From Streptomyces sp. NBC_00582 (lineage in GTDB: Bacteria; Actinomycetota; Actinomycetes; Streptomycetales; Streptomycetaceae), in contig NZ_CP107772.1 in NCBI RefSeq assembly GCF_036345155.1, positions 10,354,001 through 10,418,000 of the forward strand: a stretch of DNA of 64,000 nt. The letters are read 5' to 3'. Below are positions 51,226-60,394 of the stretch, one piece after another. The first letter of the stretch is position 1, and every line of letters begins with the position of its first letter. A program made the translations under genes and the position numbers. The notes beneath the pieces are model-generated. The model saw only the letters and a program-made list of their open reading frames with translations, searched no databases and was not told the origin of the DNA.

Positions 51226-52446
51226 ATGAGTGAGCAGAATGCCTCGCGCTCCGGCGCCGCACGCGGCCTTGTGCCACTGTTGCGCCGCAACGCCCTCGCA
51301 GGAGAGGAGATCGGCGCGCTGACCCCGGAAACCCTCCAGGCGATGCACGAGGCCGGCGTGTTCAAGATCATGCTTCCGCCCGAACTCGGCGGGGACGCCC
51401 TCGGCGCACGCGACACCGTCGAGGTCATCGCGGCGCTGGCGGAGGGGGACGGAGCGGCCGCATGGACCGTGTTCGTATCGGGCGGCATCCGCAATCTGCT
51501 CGGCTTTCCCGAGCAGGCCGTCGAGGAGGTGTTCAAGGAGGTCGACACCTGGGTCGGGCCGCTCGCTGTGGGTGCCTCGGTGTTCTCCCCCCTCGTGGGC
51601 GCGGCACGCGCGGTGGATGGGGGCTTCCTCGTCTCCGGCAAGTGGGCCTTCGGCAGCGGATGCAAGCATGCGGCCTGGGCGGTCGTCGGCGTGGAGTACG
51701 AGGACGCGCAGGGCCGACTCCGCCGGGCGATGGCGCTCCTGCGGCGTGAGCAGTACACGATCGTGGACGACTGGCGGGTCATGGGCCTGAAGGGCACGTC
51801 GAGCAACTCGATCACGGTCGAGGGAGAGGTCTTCGTCCCTGAGCACCGAGTCCTTGACATGGCCGATCTCCCCGCGGCCATGGACGGCGTCCGCGAGCGT
51901 TACTCGGGCGTCGGATTCCGCAACGGGGCGCGGGCGCTGATGGTCATCACCTGTCTCACCAACGTGGCGATCGCCCTCGGCATGGCCCAAGGCACCCTGG
52001 ACTGCTTCATCGAGCAGGCCAGGGCACGCAAGCCGTTCAATCTGCCTTATCCGACGGTGGCGGACATGCCGTCCACCCAGGTGTCCGCCGGTACGGCGCG
52101 AGCGATGGTCAATATCGCCGAAGCCGTGATCCTTCGGCACGCCGACGAGGTGGACCGTCGGGCGCTGGCGGGGGAGGACTTCACCGCGGCGGAGGAGTCC
52201 GAGATCACCATGGACCTCGTCTACGCCGTCCGGCTCTGCGCGGACGCGGTGGACCGACTCCAACTCGCCCTCGGCTCTTCGACGGTGAGCCTGAACAACC
52301 CGATCCAGCGCTTCGTGCGCGACATACGCGTGCTGGCGACCCACGGCGCCATCCGGTTCGACCCGATGGCTGAGATCAGCGGCCGCCAGGTCCTCGGCCT
52401 CGAGCCCCTGTCCATGTTCGCCAGCGGCCTGCCGCAGGTCGGCTGA
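51226..52446 (+). CDS. Two-component flavin monooxygenase, oxygenase subunit (acyl-CoA dehydrogenase fold)
   Basis: 406 residues with the acyl-CoA-dehydrogenase-like fold of group D flavin monooxygenases (HsaA, p-hydroxyphenylacetate hydroxylase C2, DszC relatives): ALTPETLQAMHEAGVFKIML, VEVIAALAEGDGAAAWTVFV, GGFLVSGKWAFGSGCKHAAW, VMGLKGTSSNSITVEGEVFV. It uses reduced flavin delivered by a separate reductase, encoded directly downstream (3-bp gap). The substrate is probably a phenol or another aromatic. ATG 51226 follows GAAGGAG. An operator-like palindrome precedes it. Confidence 0.88.
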   Translation: MSEQNASRSGAARGLVPLLRRNALAGEEIGALTPETLQAMHEAGVFKIMLPPELGGDALGARDTVEVIAALAEGDGAAAWTVFVSGGIRNLLGFPEQAVEEVFKEVDTWVGPLAVGASVFSPLVGAARAVDGGFLVSGKWAFGSGCKHAAWAVVGVEYEDAQGRLRRAMALLRREQYTIVDDWRVMGLKGTSSNSITVEGEVFVPEHRVLDMADLPAAMDGVRERYSGVGFRNGARALMVITCLTNVAIALGMAQGTLDCFIEQARARKPFNLPYPTVADMPSTQVSAGTARAMVNIAEAVILRHADEVDRRALAGEDFTAAEESEITMDLVYAVRLCADAVDRLQLALGSSTVSLNNPIQRFVRDIRVLATHGAIRFDPMAEISGRQVLGLEPLSMFASGLPQVG

Positions 52447-52449
52447 GAG

Positions 52450-53025
52450 GTGATCCCGATGGTTGACCGGGAGCGTGTGCGGCGCGACGGCGTCCCAAGG
52501 GACGAACGTCGGCCGGAGCCGGCGACCGCCCTCGACGAGCGGACCCTGCGAGAGGCGTTCAGCTGCTTCCCCAGCGGAGTGATCGCAATGTGCGGGACAG
52601 AGGGCGACGACCCGGTGGGTATGGCCGTGAGCTCGTTCACTTCGGTGTCGCTGGCTCCCCCGCTGGTTTCGGTCTGCCTGCAGACCTCGTCGCGCACCTG
52701 GCGAAGCCTGAGGGCACTGCCCCAGCTGGGCCTGAGCGTACTGGGGGAGGGCCAGGACACGGTGTGTCGTGCGCTGGCCGGCCGGGAGGAGGACCGTTTC
52801 ACGGGCGTGCGCTGGAAGGCGACTGAGCACGGCGCCGTGTTCGTGCACGGCGCGATCGCGTGGTTCGACTGCACACTGCGCGACGAACTGCCCGCTGGCG
52901 ACCACGCCATCGCACTGCTGGAGGTCGGCCGTCTGTGGACGGTTTCCGCCGCCGACCCCCTGGTCTTCCACGGCAGCCGATTCCGGCGCCTGGACAGCGG
53001 TGAGCGATCGGCGGTGCCCGCCTGA
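52450..53025 (+). CDS. Flavin reductase subunit of the monooxygenase
   Basis: 191 residues from GTG 52450 (or ATG 52459), close behind the oxygenase gene. The FMN-binding split-barrel core is LREAFSCFPSGVIAMCG, GMAVSSFTSVSLAPPLVSVC and TWRSLRALPQLGLSVLGEGQ, ending in EVGRLWTVSAADPLVFHGSR. These HpaC/HsaB-type reductases make FADH2 or FMNH2 with NAD(P)H for the partner oxygenase. Confidence 0.9.
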   Translation: MIPMVDRERVRRDGVPRDERRPEPATALDERTLREAFSCFPSGVIAMCGTEGDDPVGMAVSSFTSVSLAPPLVSVCLQTSSRTWRSLRALPQLGLSVLGEGQDTVCRALAGREEDRFTGVRWKATEHGAVFVHGAIAWFDCTLRDELPAGDHAIALLEVGRLWTVSAADPLVFHGSRFRRLDSGERSAVPA

Positions 53026-53077
53026 CGTGGATCCGCCGGTCGCCCGAGCCGCAACCCCAACGAAAGCGAGCCTTTCC

Positions 53078-53953
53078 ATGTCTGCTGTACCCACCCCTGC
53101 GACCGTCGCCGCCAAGCGGCTGGTGGTCGACTTCTTCACCGCTGTCATCGCCGCTCGCAACGTCGACGCCATACCCGATTACGTCGCCCCCGAGCTGATT
53201 CAGCACGGCGCGGACATCCCGGACGGCGTCCAGGCGTACACCGAACACCTGCGAGACCGTTTCCGGCGTGAGGCCCGGGCCGAGGACGCGGACGGCGTCC
53301 GTCAGCCGCCGGAACCCGTCTTCATCATTGCCGACAACGACCTGGTCTGTGTCTGCCGTTACCTGCCGCAGCCCGATCCGGACGTTCCCGGAGCCACCTT
53401 CGACTACTACACGTTCACCACCTACCGAGTCCGGGACGGGCGGATCACGGAGCGGTGGCCGTCCGTCAACAAGGTCGCTCTGCCGCAGCCGCCGGCACCG
53501 GACACGCCGTCGCGCGCGGTTCTCGTGTCGACGCCGCCCGGGAACGACATGGAGGCGAACAAACGTCTGGTGACTGACTTCTACCGCTGCATCTTCGACG
53601 CGCGGAACCCCGACGCCGTCAAGGACTTCGTCACGGAGGACTACCACCAGTACGTCGCCCACTACCCGACCGGTCGCGCCGGGCTGGAGAAGTTCGTTCG
53701 CATCCAGTTCCCCGACGGCCCCGTGCCGACGCCCGCCGAGCCGCTCAACCCGCCGGCGCTGCTCCTCGCCCAGGGCGACATCGTCGTGTGCGCCGGGCTG
53801 CTGCCCCAGCCCGACCCCGACGGCGGGACATACCCGTACTACGTCTACGACGCCTTCCGCGTCCGGGACGGGCTGCTGTCCGAGCACTGGAGCGGCGTCA
53901 CCAAGGCGGCCCTGCCCCGGCACCCCGGACCTCCCCCGCGGGGTCACAGCTGA
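53078..53953 (+). CDS. Tandem SnoaL-like (NTF2-fold) protein
   Basis: 291 residues with two consecutive SnoaL-like domains: AAKRLVVDFFTAVIAARNVD with YTFTTYRVRDGRITERWPSV, and ANKRLVTDFYRCIFDARNPD with YVYDAFRVRDGLLSEHWSGV. The two halves share their length and most motifs, so they arose by duplication; usual relatives have one domain and dimerise. Both keep the cavity His (LIQHGADI, YHQYVAHY). Such proteins act as cyclases, dehydratases or isomerases. I start at ATG 53078. It follows the flavin reductase by 52 bp in one operon. Confidence 0.85.
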   Translation: MSAVPTPATVAAKRLVVDFFTAVIAARNVDAIPDYVAPELIQHGADIPDGVQAYTEHLRDRFRREARAEDADGVRQPPEPVFIIADNDLVCVCRYLPQPDPDVPGATFDYYTFTTYRVRDGRITERWPSVNKVALPQPPAPDTPSRAVLVSTPPGNDMEANKRLVTDFYRCIFDARNPDAVKDFVTEDYHQYVAHYPTGRAGLEKFVRIQFPDGPVPTPAEPLNPPALLLAQGDIVVCAGLLPQPDPDGGTYPYYVYDAFRVRDGLLSEHWSGVTKAALPRHPGPPPRGHS

Positions 53954-54002
53954 CCACGGATCGTCCCTCGTACTCCCTCTCACCGACAAGAAGGGCTTCT
54001 TC

Positions 54003-54581
54003 GTGCCCACGTTGCATGTAGTGGTCGGCAGTACCCGCCCCGGCCGTCTGGCGCTGCCCATCGCGCAGTGGGCGGCGCAGGCCGCCGAACAGCACGGCGG
54101 CTTCGACGTCCAACTCGTCGACCTGGCCGAGTTCGGACTTCCGCTCCTCGACGAACCGGCGCACCCGCGTACGGGGCAGTACGCCCACGAGCACACCCGT
54201 GCCTGGAGCGCCACGGTCGACGAGGCGGACGCCTTCGTCTTCGTGACGCCCGAGTACAACTTCGGTCCTCCCGCCGCATTGCTGAACGCGATCTCCTACC
54301 TCCACCGGGAGTGGCTGTGCAAGCCGGCCGCGTTCGTGAGTTATGGCGGCGTGGCGGCCGGCCTGCGATCGGTGCAGGTACTCAAGCAGGTACTGACGAC
54401 CCTGAAGGTGATGCCGATCCCGGAGGGCGTCGCGATCCCCTTCGTGTTCCAGCTCGTCCAGGACGGCAGCTTCCAGCCAACCCCGCCCCTGGAGGCGGCC
54501 GCCACGGACATGCTCGACGAACTTCTGCGCTGGACCGAGCCGCTGCAGCTCCTGCGCAAGGGGCTCGTGCCCGCGCAGTGA
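54003..54581 (+). CDS. NADPH-dependent FMN reductase (flavodoxin-like)
   Basis: 192 residues from GTG 54003. The FMN phosphate loop is VVGSTRPGRLALPIAQW, and the isoalloxazine contact motif is VFVTPEYNFGPPAALLNAIS (PEYN). The rest fits the FMN_red family of azo/quinone/chromate reductases. It lies last in the monooxygenase operon, 49 bp after the tandem SnoaL gene, and may reduce quinone products or supply reduced flavin. A strong hairpin follows. Confidence 0.9.
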   Translation: MPTLHVVVGSTRPGRLALPIAQWAAQAAEQHGGFDVQLVDLAEFGLPLLDEPAHPRTGQYAHEHTRAWSATVDEADAFVFVTPEYNFGPPAALLNAISYLHREWLCKPAAFVSYGGVAAGLRSVQVLKQVLTTLKVMPIPEGVAIPFVFQLVQDGSFQPTPPLEAAATDMLDELLRWTEPLQLLRKGLVPAQ

Positions 54582-54599
54582 TCCCGCACTGGCCGGTGT

Positions 54600-54643
54600 G
54601 CAGGTGAGGGCCGACGGCGAATCCGCCGTCGGCCCTCACCTGC
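54600..54643. terminator. Bidirectional terminator
   Basis: Twenty-base perfect arms (54600-54619 and 54624-54643) with a four-base AATC loop between the convergent FMN reductase and aldehyde dehydrogenase genes. Confidence 0.88.
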
Positions 54644-54648
54644 GCGGG

Positions 54649-56112
54649 TCAGAATGGGTAGACGGGGATCTCGTCCCGGACCGTGACCCACTGCTGTTCG
54701 GTGAAGGCTTCTAGGTTGGCCGCCACGCCGCCGTGACGGGACCCGTTGCCGGACGCGCCGACGCCGCCGAAGGGCACGGTGGCCTCGTCGTTCACGGTCT
54801 GGTCGTTGATGTGGACGAGCCCGGTGGGGATGCGGTCGGCCAGCGCCAGACCCCTGGCCGTGTCGCGGGTCAGGATGCCGAGGGAGAGGCCGTATTCGGT
54901 GTCAGCGGCGAGCCGGACGGCCTCGTCCAGGTCCTGGAAGGCGACGACGGGTGCGACAGGGCCGAAGATCTCCTCGGTGTAGGCACGCGCGGTCAGCGGT
55001 ACGTCGGCCAGGACCGTGGGCCGGTAGAACAGGCCCTCGTACGTGCCGCCCGCGGCCAGCCGTGCTCCGGCGGCCAGACTGTCGGTGACGACGGAGTGGG
55101 CGGCCTTCAGCTGCATTTCGTCGATCATGGGACCGACCGCGACCGCGTTTGTCGCCGGGTCTCCCACGGGCGCCGCGTCGGCCCGCTCGGCTAGCCGTGC
55201 GGTGTACTCCTCGGCGATGGAGGCGTGGACCAGATGCCGGCTTGAGGCCATGCAGATCTGCCCGGCGTGGTGGAACGAGCCGAACGCGCCCGCCGACACC
55301 GCCTTGTCCAGGTCGGCGTCCTCCAGGACGATCAGGGCCGAGTTGCCGCCCAACTCCAGATGCACCCGCTTCAAGCGCTGCGCCGCCGCCGTGGCGATGG
55401 CCTTGCCGGCCCGGGTCGACCCGGTGAACGCGATGACCGGTACACGCGGGTTGTCCACCAGCGCTGCTCCGACGTCGGCGCCGCCGGGCAGGACGTGCAG
55501 CACGCCCTCGGGGAGGCCGGCCTCCTCGAAGACCCGCGCGATCGTGACGCCCCCGCAGACCGCCGTGCGCGGGTCGGGCTTGAGGACGACCGCGTTGCCC
55601 AGGGCCAATGCCGGCGCGACCGCCCGCATGGCGAGCACCATCGGTGCGTTGAACGGGGAGATCACGCCCACGACGCCCACTGGCCTGCGCCGCGAGAACG
55701 ACAGCCGGTCCTCGACCGAGCGGAGCACCTCACCGAACGGGGCCGCCGCGAGGCCCGCGGCCTCGTAGCACTCCTCGGCGGCTCCGTTCGACGTCTGGAA
55801 CTCCGCGAACGGGCGCAAGGCACCCGACTCGCGCACGATCCAGTCCGCGATCTCGGCCTGGTACTTCTCGAACAGGGCCCCGGCACGCCGCAGAACCTGT
55901 GCCCGCTCGATGTACGGCAGGGCCGCCCAGGCACGCTGTGCCGCCGCGGCCTGTCCCACGGCACGGTGGAGGTCGGCGGGCGTGGCGGCGCCCACCCGGC
56001 CCAGCACTTTGCCGGTGGCCGGTTCGACGGAGTCGTAGGGCTCACCGGACCCGTCCACCCACCTACCGGAGAAGACGCGCCCCTGCCAGTCATGATCCTC
56101 GAGAAAAGCCAT
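54649..56112 (-). CDS. Aldehyde dehydrogenase, benzaldehyde-dehydrogenase-like
   Basis: 487 residues. NAD(P)-dependent aldehyde dehydrogenase with the cofactor motif FTGSTRAGKAI, general base Glu253 (HLELGGN) and nucleophile Cys287 (HHAGQICMASSR). The sequence style (ISPFNAPMVLAMRAVAPALA, TVNDEATVPFGGVGASGNGS) resembles vanillin/benzaldehyde dehydrogenases. It would oxidise an aldehyde intermediate to the acid. The palindrome 24 bases upstream of the ATG matches those at the TetR and MFS promoters, tying it to the monooxygenase pathway although it is on the opposite strand. Confidence 0.92.
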   Translation of the reverse strand: MAFLEDHDWQGRVFSGRWVDGSGEPYDSVEPATGKVLGRVGAATPADLHRAVGQAAAAQRAWAALPYIERAQVLRRAGALFEKYQAEIADWIVRESGALRPFAEFQTSNGAAEECYEAAGLAAAPFGEVLRSVEDRLSFSRRRPVGVVGVISPFNAPMVLAMRAVAPALALGNAVVLKPDPRTAVCGGVTIARVFEEAGLPEGVLHVLPGGADVGAALVDNPRVPVIAFTGSTRAGKAIATAAAQRLKRVHLELGGNSALIVLEDADLDKAVSAGAFGSFHHAGQICMASSRHLVHASIAEEYTARLAERADAAPVGDPATNAVAVGPMIDEMQLKAAHSVVTDSLAAGARLAAGGTYEGLFYRPTVLADVPLTARAYTEEIFGPVAPVVAFQDLDEAVRLAADTEYGLSLGILTRDTARGLALADRIPTGLVHINDQTVNDEATVPFGGVGASGNGSRHGGVAANLEAFTEQQWVTVRDEIPVYPF

Positions 56113-56135
56113 GATGCTCCCGTCCCAATTAGTGC

Positions 56136-56150
56136 ACTGTACCGTTCAGT
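56136..56150. promoter_or_regulatory. TetR-type operator, site C
   Basis: ACTGTACCGTTCAGT; the reverse complement ACTGAACGGTACAGT agrees with site B at 12 of 15 bases. It lies directly upstream of the aldehyde dehydrogenase ATG at 56112. Confidence 0.65.
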
Positions 56151-56484
56151 TTAGTTTCACTTCCGACGTGTGGCTAGACGGTCCGGGTCTGCGGCTGACG
56201 GGGCTGACGCCTCTGCCGCTCGACTCCTGGTGGCGGGCGGTCTCCACCGCCCCCGACCGCGCCTCGCCCACGATCACGGACGAGCCGCACACCGCGACGG
56301 AGCCGCCGACGCTTGCGGCGGAGGCGGACAGCGCGAGGGCGTAGTCGGGGCGATGCCGGACGGGGTGGCCGCGCCCGCGGCGCGGGCAGCACCAGCGCCC
56401 GAAAGGGGCGCTGGGGGAGGAACTGCGCGACCAGCCGACCACAACCCGCACAATGGGTCGCGCGGCGGCGGGCAGTATGAGCGC

Positions 56485-57793
56485 ATGCGCATGACGGATG
56501 ACCCCGCAGGTGTCCTGCCCGAGCCGCTGCGGTACCGGGTCAAGCGCCATCTGCTCGGCCCGCCCCTGACGACGGAGCGGATCAGCGGGCAGAAGCTCGG
56601 CAATCCGATGGCGCTGGGGGTCCTCGCCTCGGACTGCATCAGCTCGTCCGCGTACGGCAGCGAGGAGATGCTGCGCGTCCTGGTGCCGGTCGTCGGGGCG
56701 GCGGCCTTCAGCCTGCTGATGCCGGTGACCGGGGCGATCCTGCTGGTCCTGCTGCTGACGCTCTGTTACAGCGATGTCGTGATGATTTACACCAGGGCGG
56801 GTGGCAGCTATGTGGTTGCCCGCGAGAACCTCGGCCCGGACATCGCGCAGATCGCCGCCGTCGCGCTGCTCGTCGACTGCACGGTGACCGTCGCCGTGCA
56901 GGTCTCGGCCGGCACGAACGCGCTGATCTCGCTGGCCCATCTGCTCGGCGACTCCTTCACCGGGCTCGACCACCTCCAGACGCCCGTCAGTGTCGGCGTG
57001 GTCGTCATCCTGGCGTACGGCAATCTGCGCGGCCTGCGCGAGGCGGGCCGGCTCTTCGCCGCGCCCGCCTACCTGTTCATGGGGGCCGTCGGCCTGATGT
57101 TCGCCGTCGGGGCGTTCCGCTGGGCGCTGGGCGGACTGCCGCACGCCGACGTCCACACCCCGGGCGCGGTCCCGCTGGGGCATCCGGAGAGCGGCTGGCT
57201 GTACGGCGCTTCGCTGTTCATGGTGCTGCGCGCGTTCGCCAACGGCGGCTCCTCGCTCACCGGCCTGGAGGCCATCTCCAACGGCGTCTCCGTCTTCCAC
57301 GAGCCCCAGGGCCGCAACGCCCGCCGCACCCTCATCGTGATGAGCTGCGTCCTGGGCACCGTGGTCCTCGGAGTGTCGCTGCTCGCTCACGTCACGCACG
57401 CCATCCCGTACACCGACGGCACCCCGACCGTCATCGCCCAGGAAGCCCGGCTGGTCGTCGGCAACGGCACGGCCGGGGACGCGGGCCTGGTCCTGGTCCA
57501 GCTCGCGACCGCCCTCATCCTCTATACGGGAGCCAACACCCCCTTCACCGGTTTCCCGTTACTGGCGAGCTTTTGTCGCCGAGGACCGCTTCCTACCCCC
57601 GCGCGCTGACCGGCGTGGCCACCGGCTGGCCTTCTCCAACGGCATCATCGCCCTGTCCGTGATCGCCCTCGCCCTGCTGCTGGTCACCGGCGCCAGCGTG
57701 GACCGCCTCGTCGCCCTCTACGCGATCGGCGTGTTCACCGCCTTCACCATGGCCCGGATGAAAAGCCACGAACCGGAGAACCGGCTGTCCTGA
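56485..57793 (+). pseudogene. APC-superfamily permease, frameshifted and 3' truncated
   Basis: From ATG 56485 the frame encodes a typical APC transporter (GVLASDCISSSAYGSEEMLR, YTRAGGSYVVARENLGPDIA, ANGGSSLTGLEAISNGVSVF). In the run TTTT at 57571-57574 one T too many shifts the frame; reading past it restores FVAEDRFLP and then HRLAFSNGIIALSVIALALL down to YAIGVFTAFTMA, where the sequence departs from the family and stops at 57793. The last helices and C-terminal domain are gone, lost at the junction with the 314-bp repeat. Confidence 0.8.
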
Positions 57794-57820
57794 AACTGAA
57801 CGCAATCCAACTGGGTTCTT

Positions 57821-58134
57821 TTCATCCCGCTCTGCCTGGACCTCCTGAAGCTGCTTGGCCAACTCCTCAGGGAGGGCATCCCGTTCGCTCCGGCGGGCGG
57901 TGATCCACTGCCGCTCCTGCATCCCCCTCGCCCTCCCGCGTTCTCACGGCGTGCCGACCTGCTGACGGATCGTAGGCGGGGGCCGGTCGTGGGCTCAGCC
58001 GAACCCGGCATCCCACCGGAGCCGGACCCGCCCGATGATCTACGCCCTGGTCATCGGCCGCCGACCGGCACGAGTATCCAACTCGCCATTCACACCAGAC
58101 CCGCGACCTGCGACTTCACGATGCACACCGCTCA
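57821..58134 (-). repeat. 314-bp repeat, copy 2 (inverted)
   Basis: Inverted copy of 37688-38001. It carries the upstream region and first 34 codons of the coiled-coil/winged-helix gene (ATG at 57922, minus strand) and then runs into unrelated DNA near the broken permease. From 58135 to 58316 no gene is seen. Confidence 0.9.
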
Positions 58135-58316
58135 ATGGTGCGGTGGCCGACTCAGGCAGCGATGGGTCGGGCGGGGGCAGGAGTGAGACGGTCGGCCACT
58201 GATCTTGCTTCGCTGTACGTTGGGCGGTCCCGAACTCCTGTGCTGCGGAGTCCGAGACCGCATCCGCCCCGTGCTGGAGTGAGATGCGAACCACGGGGCT
58301 CAGGGCGAGGCGGAGA

Positions 58317-59222
58317 TCAGGATGAGGGCGAGCCGCTGGGCATGGTCATCCCGCCCGAGCGGCCATCGTTCTCGGTGTCCAGGTCGACCGCCATCCTGAT
58401 CGACGCCTTGACGGTCCTGGCGGCGTTCTTCTTGTCCCACGACACGGCGAGCATGCCGTCCGTGGTTGTGTCACCGCTGTAGATGCCGTCGCTGCTGTTG
58501 GTGGTGAGCGGGTTCTCGTTCGACGTGTAGGGCTTGACCTTGGTGATCGCGTCGATCAGATCCTCGGGAAAGAAGAGCTGGCCGGTGTGCACGGTGGTGC
58601 CGTCTGCGTAGGCGTCGTTCAGGAGCACACCCTTGGTGTGCACCTTGACGTGGATGTGCACGGCTCGCCCGGTATACCAGCCGGGCACGATGCTGCGGAA
58701 CCGAACCCAGCCGTCCTTGTCCGTCATCTGGAAGCCGCGCATGTAGGTGGTCTTGCTGTCCGGTTCCTCGTGCATGCCGGGGGAGCCGCCGGCGGTCGGT
58801 TGGGCCGTGGGCGTGCCGCTCGGCAGGCTGCCGCCGCTGCCAGCTGCAGACGCCTCCTCGTAGCCCGAGTAGATGCCCAGCGCGTCGCAGTGCCAGATGT
58901 CCACGGCGACATTGCTCACCGGCTTGGCGTCCTGCGAGTTGCGTACCTGGATGCGCAGGTCCAGCGGGGTGCCCTGTTTGCCCTCGGTTATGTCGACGCG
59001 GTGCAGGTCGTAGTCGAGGTAATACGGACCCTCGATGGTCTCTTTGGTCAGGGTCAGGGCATCATCCGAAGCGGACGTGTCGGCCGCGGAGGCCGAGGTC
59101 TGAGCCTGGTCTGCTTTGGCGGTGGCCGCGTAGGCCAGGCCCAGCCCGACAGCCGCGGCACCCGCGCCACCAGCTGCGAGGACCTTGCGGCGATTCATGA
59201 AGGAAGGTGTGTGATCTGACAT
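58317..59222 (-). CDS. Tat-exported intradiol ring-cleavage dioxygenase
   Basis: 301 residues from ATG 59222. The N terminus has a twin-arginine signal (MNRRKVLAAGGAGAAAVGLG, cleavage likely after ATAKA). A Ser/Thr/Ala linker follows. The core is an intradiol dioxygenase beta sandwich: LTKETIEGPYYLDYDLHRVD, VAVDIWHCDALGIYSGYEE, and WVRFRSIVPGWYTGRAVHIH. The iron ligands fit as Tyr (GIYSGY), Tyr (GWYTGR) and the His pair (HIHVKV). Classic catechol dioxygenases are cytoplasmic; exported members of this family exist in Streptomyces and may act on extracellular catechols. It lacks the N-terminal helical dimer domain. The ribosome binding site is weak. Confidence 0.88.
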   Translation of the reverse strand: MSDHTPSFMNRRKVLAAGGAGAAAVGLGLAYAATAKADQAQTSASAADTSASDDALTLTKETIEGPYYLDYDLHRVDITEGKQGTPLDLRIQVRNSQDAKPVSNVAVDIWHCDALGIYSGYEEASAAGSGGSLPSGTPTAQPTAGGSPGMHEEPDSKTTYMRGFQMTDKDGWVRFRSIVPGWYTGRAVHIHVKVHTKGVLLNDAYADGTTVHTGQLFFPEDLIDAITKVKPYTSNENPLTTNSSDGIYSGDTTTDGMLAVSWDKKNAARTVKASIRMAVDLDTENDGRSGGMTMPSGSPSS

Positions 59223-59371
59223 GCCGCGCACCCTACGAGTCCCATGTGGGAAAACCCGGAAAGGATGCTTGGAGGCCCATGTGACTCACCTTGACTCCGA
59301 AGCTTCTGTAACGAGCCGACCCGCGATTGAGGTTGGGGCGTGCTGGCCTGGCAGTTCGGCTGGTGGGTGAT

Positions 59372-60304
59372 TCAGCAGGCCGCCGCGCGGACGTGTACCA
59401 ACTCGGTGCTGGGCCGGTGGCGGGAGGTCCGTAGGGCGGCACGGTCGGAAACCAGGCTGGCGATGGCTCGGTGGATTTCACCGTAGTTCTCGCGACGGCC
59501 GGTGTATCGCTGCAGTGGTCGCCACTGTCGGTGCTCGGCGTTGGCGTGCTCGACGCAGATCCGGCGGGAGGACTGGCGGCGGCGCATCTCGCGCCATCCG
59601 TATCGCTCGGTCAGTGGCGCACTGTGGATGTCCTTCGGCCTCCTGGGCGGGGCCGAGATCTGGCCGGGGAACTCGTTGGCCAGGCCTCGGTAGCCCTCGT
59701 CGACCTCGACCTTAACCCGTGGGTACTGGCGGAACTGCTCCGCGATGCCCTCGGTGCGCACGGCGGTCTGGTCGTGCATTCGGCCGGGCCGCTCGGCACC
59801 GGACCAAAGGGTCCGGCCCTGGTGGTCGCTGATCGTGGTCGTCTTGATGGTGTTCTGTTTTCGCTTGCCGGAGACGAACGCCCACCTGCCGGGGCGGCCC
59901 GCCTTCGGGCGGCGAACTGGGGTCTCCATGCCGTCGATGCGCAAGGTCACGCCCTCCGCGTCGGCATAGGCGAACACGTCGTCCAGCGTGCGCAGCCGAA
60001 TGCCGGGCCGGCCCGGCACGGCGAACCCGCGCGCGGCCAGCAGCGGTCAAACCTCGCTGGCCGCCCGGCCGATGGTGGAGGGGCCCACCTCGTAGATCAC
60101 GCCGAGCGCCGCATGCGTCAGCCCGGTCCGCAGATGGACCAGTGTCGCCAACACCCGACCGATGAAGACCAGTTCGTACTTCGGACCGGCTCCAGTCTCG
60201 CGTCGCCGGGCACCACCACGCCGCTCGTCGCGTCCGGACTCGCAGCGTGGCGCGAGTTCTTCGATCAAAGCCGAGATGCTATTGCGAGATGCCGCAGAAG
60301 GCAT
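59372..60304 (-). mobile_element. IS5-family (DDE_4) transposase with one nonsense codon
   Basis: One frame covers the whole transposase: CESGRDERRGGARRRETGAG, YELVFIGRVLATLVHLRTGL, TLDDVFAYADAEGVTLRIDG, then the DDE core DGMETPVRRPKAGRPGRWAF, TTISDHQGRTLWSGAERPGR, EVDEGYRGLANEFPGQI and the C-terminal ICVEHANAEHRQWRPLQRYT. It is interrupted only by TGA at 60047-60049 between AASEV and PLLAARGF, where Arg (CGA) is expected. Terminal repeats were not identified with certainty. Confidence 0.8.
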
Positions 60305-60312
60305 GATGTGCC

Positions 60313-60364
60313 ATGGCCGCGCGGGCCAGCTTGATGTTCACACCACAAGAACCCGCGCGGCCAT
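60313..60364. terminator. Hairpin between IS5 copy and MOSC remnant
   Basis: ATGGCCGCGCGGG (60313-60325) pairs with CCCGCGCGGCCAT (60352-60364), a 26-base loop apart. It lies 30 bases past the old MOSC stop and is probably its terminator, although the position near the IS edge also allows an element end. Confidence 0.4.
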
Positions 60365-60394
60365 CGACACGTCACGGCCTGCTCGCGAAGGAGG

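Noticed and set aside
46744-53172. A 2142-codon open frame on the minus strand
   Set aside because: It is antisense to a ligase, two regulators and a monooxygenase operon with clear family motifs; its translation is low-complexity (His, Arg, Gly, Asp-rich) and open only because of third-position GC.
60313-60364. Hairpin as the terminal inverted repeat of the IS5 copy
   Set aside because: Both arms lie on the same side of the transposase, so they cannot be the two ends of that element.
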